From Streptomyces piniterrae (GTDB taxonomy: Bacteria > Actinomycetota > Actinomycetes > Streptomycetales > Streptomycetaceae): 64,000 bases of DNA. Location: assembly GCF_005048155.1 (NCBI RefSeq), contig NZ_SUMB01000005.1, positions 1 through 64,000 of the forward strand, in the 5' to 3' direction. The position numbers and the translations under genes are program-made. Below the pieces are notes generated by a model, which saw nothing but the letters and a program-made list of their open reading frames with translations, made no database searches and had not been told where the DNA came from. Numbering within the stretch: the stretch's first letter is position 1; the number at the start of each line of letters is the position of its first letter. This document shows positions 59,776 through 64,000 of the stretch, one piece after another.

Positions 59776-60807
59776 ATGACCGAGAGCTACCGCCGAAGCG
59801 GCGATGAACCATCCCAGGACCGGCCGTACGCATACGGCGCCGCCTACGGGGACGCCTACGGGCGGGTGGTTCCGCCGCTGCCCCCGTACGCACCGGATCC
59901 CGCCCCGCGCGAACCGCGCCACCGGGCGCGCCGGCCGGTCGCGCTGATCGCGGCGGTGGCGCTCGCCTCCGGTCTCATCGGCGGCGGCAGCGCCGCGCTG
60001 ATCGCCGGCGCCACCCGGACGGCGGAGACCGGCACCGCCACCCCGGTCGTCAACGCGGGCAAGAACAGCGGCGGCGGTGTCTCGGCGGTGGCGAAGGCCG
60101 TCAGCCCGGCCATCGTGGAGATCAGGGCGCGGACGGCCGACGGCGAGGCCACCGGATCCGGCGTGGTGATCACCAAGGACGGCGAGATCATCACCAACAA
60201 CCATGTGGTGGCCGGCGCGGACACCGTGACCGTCACCTTCGGCGACGGCGGCAGCAAGAGGGCCAAGGTCGTCGGCACCGACCCCGACAAGGACCTGGCG
60301 CTGATCAAGGTCAGCGGCGCCAAGGGCCTGACCGCGGCCACCCTCGGCGACTCCAACCGGCTCGCGGTCGGCGACCAGGTCGTCGCGATCGGCTCGCCCG
60401 AGGGCCTCACCGGGTCCGTGACCAGCGGTATCGTCTCCGCGCTCAACCGCGAGGTCACCGTCCCCAAGGACCGGGACCGGGGGCAGCGGGGGCCGGAAGG
60501 CCCGGGCGGCGGCTGGCCCTTCGAGTTCGGCGGCAACCAGTACAACGGCGACACCGGCTCGTCCAAGACCACCTACAAGGCCATCCAGACCGACGCCTCG
60601 CTCAACCCGGGCAACTCCGGCGGTGCGCTGATCAACATGCAGGGCCAGGTCGTCGGCATCAACTCGGCTATCTACTCGCCGAGTTCGGCGACCAGCAGCA
60701 CCGCCGGCAGTGTTGGTCTCGGATTCGCCATACCGATCAACACCGTCAGGGCCGACCTCGACGCACTGCGCGACGGCGGGAGCGACCGCGGCAGCAGCGG
60801 TGTCTGA
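59776..60807 (+). CDS. HtrA-like serine protease without PDZ domain
   Basis: 343 residues. A cytoplasmic Tyr/Pro-rich tail, one membrane helix (about 54-76) and a trypsin-like domain with His143 (NNHVVAGAD), Asp173 (KDLALIKV) and Ser281 (NPGNSGGAL). It stops soon after the protease domain, so the PDZ domain common in DegP/PepD is missing. The gene precedes a response regulator and sensor kinase, the gene set mprAB-pepD of mycobacteria, which handles envelope stress. Confidence 0.94.
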   Translation: MTESYRRSGDEPSQDRPYAYGAAYGDAYGRVVPPLPPYAPDPAPREPRHRARRPVALIAAVALASGLIGGGSAALIAGATRTAETGTATPVVNAGKNSGGGVSAVAKAVSPAIVEIRARTADGEATGSGVVITKDGEIITNNHVVAGADTVTVTFGDGGSKRAKVVGTDPDKDLALIKVSGAKGLTAATLGDSNRLAVGDQVVAIGSPEGLTGSVTSGIVSALNREVTVPKDRDRGQRGPEGPGGGWPFEFGGNQYNGDTGSSKTTYKAIQTDASLNPGNSGGALINMQGQVVGINSAIYSPSSATSSTAGSVGLGFAIPINTVRADLDALRDGGSDRGSSGV

Positions 60808-60924
60808 CCACGCAGCCGTGCCAGGCTGATGGACACTCCTGAAGTCAGCGGCTCGAGTCGGCGACCCGAGTCGGCGGCTTGAGCCATCGGCCGTTCCGTA
60901 TCCCACCCCGAGGTAGTCACGCAC

Positions 60925-61662
60925 ATGAGTCCCGCCGAGCACGGTGATCAGCCCGCCCGCATCCTGATCGTCGACGACGAGCCCGCGGTCCGCGAGGCCC
61001 TGCAGCGTTCGCTGGCGTTCGAGGGCTACGGCACCGAGCAGGCCGTCGACGGTCTGGACGCGGTCGAGAAGGTCGCCTCGTACGACCCCGAACTGATCGT
61101 GCTGGACGTGCTGATGCCGCGGATGGACGGGCTGACCGCCGCCCGCCGGCTGCGGGCGAGCGGGGTGACCGTACCGATCCTGATGCTGACCGCACGCGAC
61201 ACGGTCGGCGACCGGGTCACCGGGCTGGACGCCGGCGCCGACGACTACCTCGTCAAGCCGTTCGAACTGGACGAGCTGCTGGCCCGGATCCGGGCGCTGC
61301 TGCGCCGCAGCTCGTACGCGGCGGCGGCCGGCGCGCCGCCCGAGGCGGGCGAGACGCTGGCCTTCGCCGACCTGCGGATGGACCTGGCGACCCGCGAGGT
61401 CACCCGGGGCAGCCGCCCGGTCGAGCTGACCCGCACCGAGTTCACGCTGCTGGAGATGTTCCTCGCGCACCCGCGCCAGGTCCTGACCCGTGAGCAGATC
61501 CTGAAGGCCGTGTGGGGCTTCGACTTCGAGCCCACCTCCAACTCCCTCGACGTCTATGTGATGTATCTGCGCCGCAAGACCGAAGCGCACGGCGAACCCC
61601 GGCTGGTGCACACCGTGCGCGGGGTCGGCTATGTGCTGCGGACCGACGGCGGCGCGGAGTGA
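60925..61662 (+). CDS. OmpR-family response regulator (MprA-like)
   Basis: 245 residues. The receiver domain has the acidic pair DDE at 17-19, phospho-acceptor Asp61 (IVLDVLMPRMDG), Thr in MLTARD and Lys in VKPFELDE. The C-terminal winged helix follows (RTEFTLLEMFLAHPRQVLTR, SLDVYVMYLRRK). It is paired with the kinase gene through a GTGA overlap. The 11-bp repeats upstream of the protease gene are a likely binding site. Confidence 0.95.
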   Translation: MSPAEHGDQPARILIVDDEPAVREALQRSLAFEGYGTEQAVDGLDAVEKVASYDPELIVLDVLMPRMDGLTAARRLRASGVTVPILMLTARDTVGDRVTGLDAGADDYLVKPFELDELLARIRALLRRSSYAAAAGAPPEAGETLAFADLRMDLATREVTRGSRPVELTRTEFTLLEMFLAHPRQVLTREQILKAVWGFDFEPTSNSLDVYVMYLRRKTEAHGEPRLVHTVRGVGYVLRTDGGAE

Positions 61663-63113
61663 GCGGCGGGCACGACGGGTTCGGCGGGATCGGCGAACGC
61701 TTCGGCCGGCTGCCGCTGCGCGCGCGGCTGACCCTGCTCACCGCGGCCGCGGTGGCCGTGGCGGTGGCCGTCTCCGCGCTGGCCTGTTGGCTGCTGACCC
61801 GCACCCAGCTGCGCGACGAGGTGGACAACTCGCTGCAGAACGTCACCGTCCCGCCGGCCTACCTCCAGTACACCTACGACAACTGCCGGCCCACCGACCC
61901 GACCGAGAACGAGAACGCCCCGCCGTCGTACTACAACGTCCAGGTCGTCCAGGTGGACGGCTCGCGCTGCGTGGGACCCAACTCCCAGCCCGTACGGGTG
62001 CAGGCCGCGGATCTCGCGGTGGCGCAGGGCCTGCGGCGGGACACCCTGCACGACGCCACCACCGGCACCGGCGCGGACGTACGGGTGCTGACCAAGCACA
62101 TGGATGTCCAGGGCGTGCAGTTCGCGGTCTCCATCTCCCGTCCGCTGAGCGAGATCAGCAGCGCGCTGAACACCCTCGCGCTGCTGCTGGCCGCCGTCGC
62201 GGGACTGGGTGTCGTCGGGGCGGGCACGGCCGGACTGGTCATCGCGCGTTCCGGCCTCAAGCCCGTCGACCGGCTCACCGAAGCCGTCGAACACGTCGCC
62301 CGCACCGAGGACCTGACCATCCGCATCCCGGCGGACGGCGAGGACGAGATCGCCCGCCTCTCCCGCTCGTTCAACTCCATGACCGCGGCGCTGGCCGCCT
62401 CCCGCGACCTCCAGCAGCAGCTGATCGCGGACGCCGGCCATGAGCTGCGCACCCCGCTGACCTCGCTCCGTACCAACATCGATCTGCTGGTGCGCAGCGA
62501 GCAGTCCGGCCGGGAGATCCCGGCCGCCGACAAGGCGGCGCTGCTGGCCTCGGTGAAGGCGCAGATGGGGGAGCTGGCGGCGCTGATCGGGGATCTCCAG
62601 GAGCTGTCCAGGCCGCCGGCGCCCGGCCAGTCCGCCATCGAGGTGGTGGCGCTGCACGACATCGTCGCCGCGGCCCTGGACCGGGCCCGGCTGCGCGGCC
62701 CGTCGCTGGCCTTCACCGCGGACCTCGGCCCCTGGTACGTACGGGCCGAACCGGCCGGGCTGGAACGCGCGGTGGTCAATCTGCTCGACAACGCGGTGAA
62801 GTTCAGCCCGCCGGGCGGCAGCGTCCAGGTCCGGCTGGCGGCCGGCGAGCTGACCGTCCGCGACCACGGCCCCGGCATCCCCCAGGACGAACTGCCGCAT
62901 GTCTTCGAGCGGTTCTGGCGCTCGCCGTCCGCGCGCAGCCTGCCCGGCAGCGGGCTGGGCCTGTCGATCGTGGCCCGTACGGCGGAGCAGGCGGGCGGCG
63001 ACGTACGGCTACGGGCCGCGGCGGGCGGCGGCACCGAGGCGCTGCTGACCCTGCCGGGCGCCGCGACGCCGCCACCGGAGATGCCGGGCCCGGCTACTTC
63101 TTCTGCTTCTTAG
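61659..63113 (+). CDS. Sensor histidine kinase (MprB-like)
   Basis: 484 residues from GTG 61659. Two helices (about 24-46 and 178-198) flank an extracytoplasmic sensor of about 130 residues containing two cysteines. HAMP is followed by the H-box AGHELRTPLTSL (His261), N-box NLLDNAVKFS, G1 VRDHGPGIP, F-box FERFWRS and G2 GSGLGLSI. It should phosphorylate the coupled regulator on sensing envelope or cell-wall stress. Its last 20 bp overlap the convergent DUF2993 gene. Confidence 0.95.
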   Translation: MSGGHDGFGGIGERFGRLPLRARLTLLTAAAVAVAVAVSALACWLLTRTQLRDEVDNSLQNVTVPPAYLQYTYDNCRPTDPTENENAPPSYYNVQVVQVDGSRCVGPNSQPVRVQAADLAVAQGLRRDTLHDATTGTGADVRVLTKHMDVQGVQFAVSISRPLSEISSALNTLALLLAAVAGLGVVGAGTAGLVIARSGLKPVDRLTEAVEHVARTEDLTIRIPADGEDEIARLSRSFNSMTAALAASRDLQQQLIADAGHELRTPLTSLRTNIDLLVRSEQSGREIPAADKAALLASVKAQMGELAALIGDLQELSRPPAPGQSAIEVVALHDIVAAALDRARLRGPSLAFTADLGPWYVRAEPAGLERAVVNLLDNAVKFSPPGGSVQVRLAAGELTVRDHGPGIPQDELPHVFERFWRSPSARSLPGSGLGLSIVARTAEQAGGDVRLRAAAGGGTEALLTLPGAATPPPEMPGPATSSAS

Positions 63114-64000
63114 CCGCGTCCCCGACCGGCAGGTTCGCGCCCGACAGCTCGACGCGGATGCCCTCCCGCTCGACGGAGATATCGCGCAGCCGTACGTCGC
63201 CGGGCGTCTTGGGCAGCCGGAAGGACAGCGACAGCCGGTCCGCGAGCTGCGGCTTGGTCAGTCCGGTCAGCGCGCCCAGCACCTTCGGGTCGATGCCGAC
63301 CTTCTCCAGCAGCCAGGGATGGTCGACCACCACATCGACGAGGTTGACCTGCATCAGCTGCTCGACGAAGCGCGGCGACCCGGTCAGCTCGTGCAGCTTC
63401 TGCTCGTCGCGCAGCGCCTGGTCGATGTACTGCCGGGGAATGCCGATCCGGTCCGCGATCGCCGGAATGCTCAGCATCGCCTTGACCTTGGCGGCCTGCC
63501 GGCTGACCTCGGCGGCGGCCTTGCGGGTCAGCCGCAGACCCTCTTCCTTGCCGGTGCCGGGGCGGTAGACGGCGACATCGCCGATGTCCAGCCGCATCCG
63601 GCTGATGTCGGTGGAAATCCCGCGGTCGCCCGCCCGCCGAATGCGGGCCTCCGCCCGTACCCGCAATTCGTGTCCGGCGATCGGCAGCCGCCCGTCGGCC
63701 CGGACCGCGTCGGGACCCATCTCGCTGAATTTCACCTGCGAGGCGCCCAGTTCGCGATTCATGTCGTCGAAGGCGAGCAGCACGCTGCCGTGCATTTTGC
63801 CGATCGTGGCGCCCTTGATGGACGAGGGAAGATCGCCGTCGAGCCGCACATCATTCGCGGTCGCCTCGATTTTCGCCAGCGAGACCCGGTCGGCCGCCAG
63901 GTCGGGAATGGTGACCTTCACCTGGTCGAGACGCTTGTCGAAGACCTGGGTGAGGAAGGGGAATCCCTGGATGTCGACTTCCGGCTTGGCCGTGAGCTTC
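63094..64000 (-). CDS. DUF2993 (LmeA-like) envelope protein, 5' end outside window
   Basis: At least 301 residues are visible; the frame is open to the right edge (KLTAKPEVDIQGFPFLTQVF), so the true start lies beyond 64000. IQGFPFLTQV is the DUF2993 signature also seen in the gene at 51024-51725, and a second domain region (IPAIADRIGIPRQYIDQAL) follows. The product ends KKQKK. It is convergent with the MprB-like kinase gene and overlaps it by 20 bp. Confidence 0.88.
   Translation of the reverse strand, partial: KLTAKPEVDIQGFPFLTQVFDKRLDQVKVTIPDLAADRVSLAKIEATANDVRLDGDLPSSIKGATIGKMHGSVLLAFDDMNRELGASQVKFSEMGPDAVRADGRLPIAGHELRVRAEARIRRAGDRGISTDISRMRLDIGDVAVYRPGTGKEEGLRLTRKAAAEVSRQAAKVKAMLSIPAIADRIGIPRQYIDQALRDEQKLHELTGSPRFVEQLMQVNLVDVVVDHPWLLEKVGIDPKVLGALTGLTKPQLADRLSLSFRLPKTPGDVRLRDISVEREGIRVELSGANLPVGDAAKKQKK

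Noticed and set aside
1..64000. tRNA genes, insertion sequences, integrases, prophage or biosynthetic gene clusters
   Set aside because: No cloverleaf with a T-arm, no transposase or integrase, and no PKS/NRPS/terpene genes were recognised anywhere in the window.

Overview
The window is about 64 kb of a very GC-rich actinobacterial chromosome, almost certainly Streptomyces. Evidence seen directly: strong third-position GC bias, frequent GTG starts and GTGA/ATGA gene overlaps, WhiJ-type XRE/DUF397 genes, an RsiG protein, GlnR and a nickel-type Fur protein (Nur). From memory, the pst/pit and glnR/LacI/sulfurtransferase blocks follow the order of the S. coelicolor SCO41xx region, so most of this is core chromosome and not an island.

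Region by region. 0-0.14 kb is the 3' end of a 5S rRNA gene and its terminator. 0.75-8.4 kb (minus) is a compact chromosomal type IV secretion-like locus: a VirB2-size two-helix protein, a VirB8/TcpC-like protein, a VirB6-like polytopic protein, an SCO6880-family protein (VirB3 plus VirB4 N-part), a VirB4-like ATPase, and a VirD4-like protein whose Walker A is gone. No relaxase is present. 8.6-10.5 kb is a WhiJ-type module (two DUF397 proteins, XRE/DUF5753 regulator, HATPase). At 10.8 kb lies a lytic transglycosylase-NlpC/P60 fusion of the kind used with Gram-positive T4SSs. 12-16 kb holds a PAP2 phosphatase and a three-gene cluster with WXG100-type proteins. 16.8-20.8 kb carries a secreted berberine-bridge-type flavoenzyme, a lipoprotein and a CsoR repressor with its operator.

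21-28.6 kb is phosphate uptake: DUF47/PhoU-like protein and Pit transporter (plus strand), facing pstSCAB (minus strand) with a clear PHO box, and a divergent NlpC/P60 hydrolase. 29-33 kb has a SpoIIE-type phosphatase and the set DUF2516-hbhA-like-XRE that matches mycobacterial Rv0476-Rv0475-Rv0474, then a PrmC-like methyltransferase. 33.4-38.5 kb is a run of small stress and detoxification genes, several with readable operators: an AAGTACTT repeat before a membrane protein/regulator pair, a MerR-type 19-bp-spacer promoter before an aldo/keto reductase, and a SoxR-type promoter before an FMN reductase.

38.7-44.5 kb: Eis-like acetyltransferase, asparaginase, RsiG (c-di-GMP-dependent anti-sigma factor for WhiG), Dtd, a YgfZ-type protein bracketed by inverted repeat arrays, and Nur. 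44.5-47.6 kb is a corrinoid ABC transporter (btuCDF) under a cobalamin riboswitch. 47.6-53.5 kb: FABP/nitrobindin-like protein, small membrane proteins, DsrE, DUF3099, DUF1416 and a rhodanese preceded by a Cys-containing leader peptide, DUF2993, and MoaD with a membrane protein. 53.6-57.4 kb is a heterodimeric ABC exporter. 57.7-63.1 kb holds a 28-codon ORF translationally coupled to glnR, a LacI regulator, then an HtrA protease with an MprAB-like two-component system. A second DUF2993 gene runs off the right edge.

The most notable items are the relaxase-less T4SS-like locus with its degenerate coupling protein, the coupled leader ORF of glnR, the sulfurtransferase leader peptide, and the cluster of readable operators at 33-38 kb.
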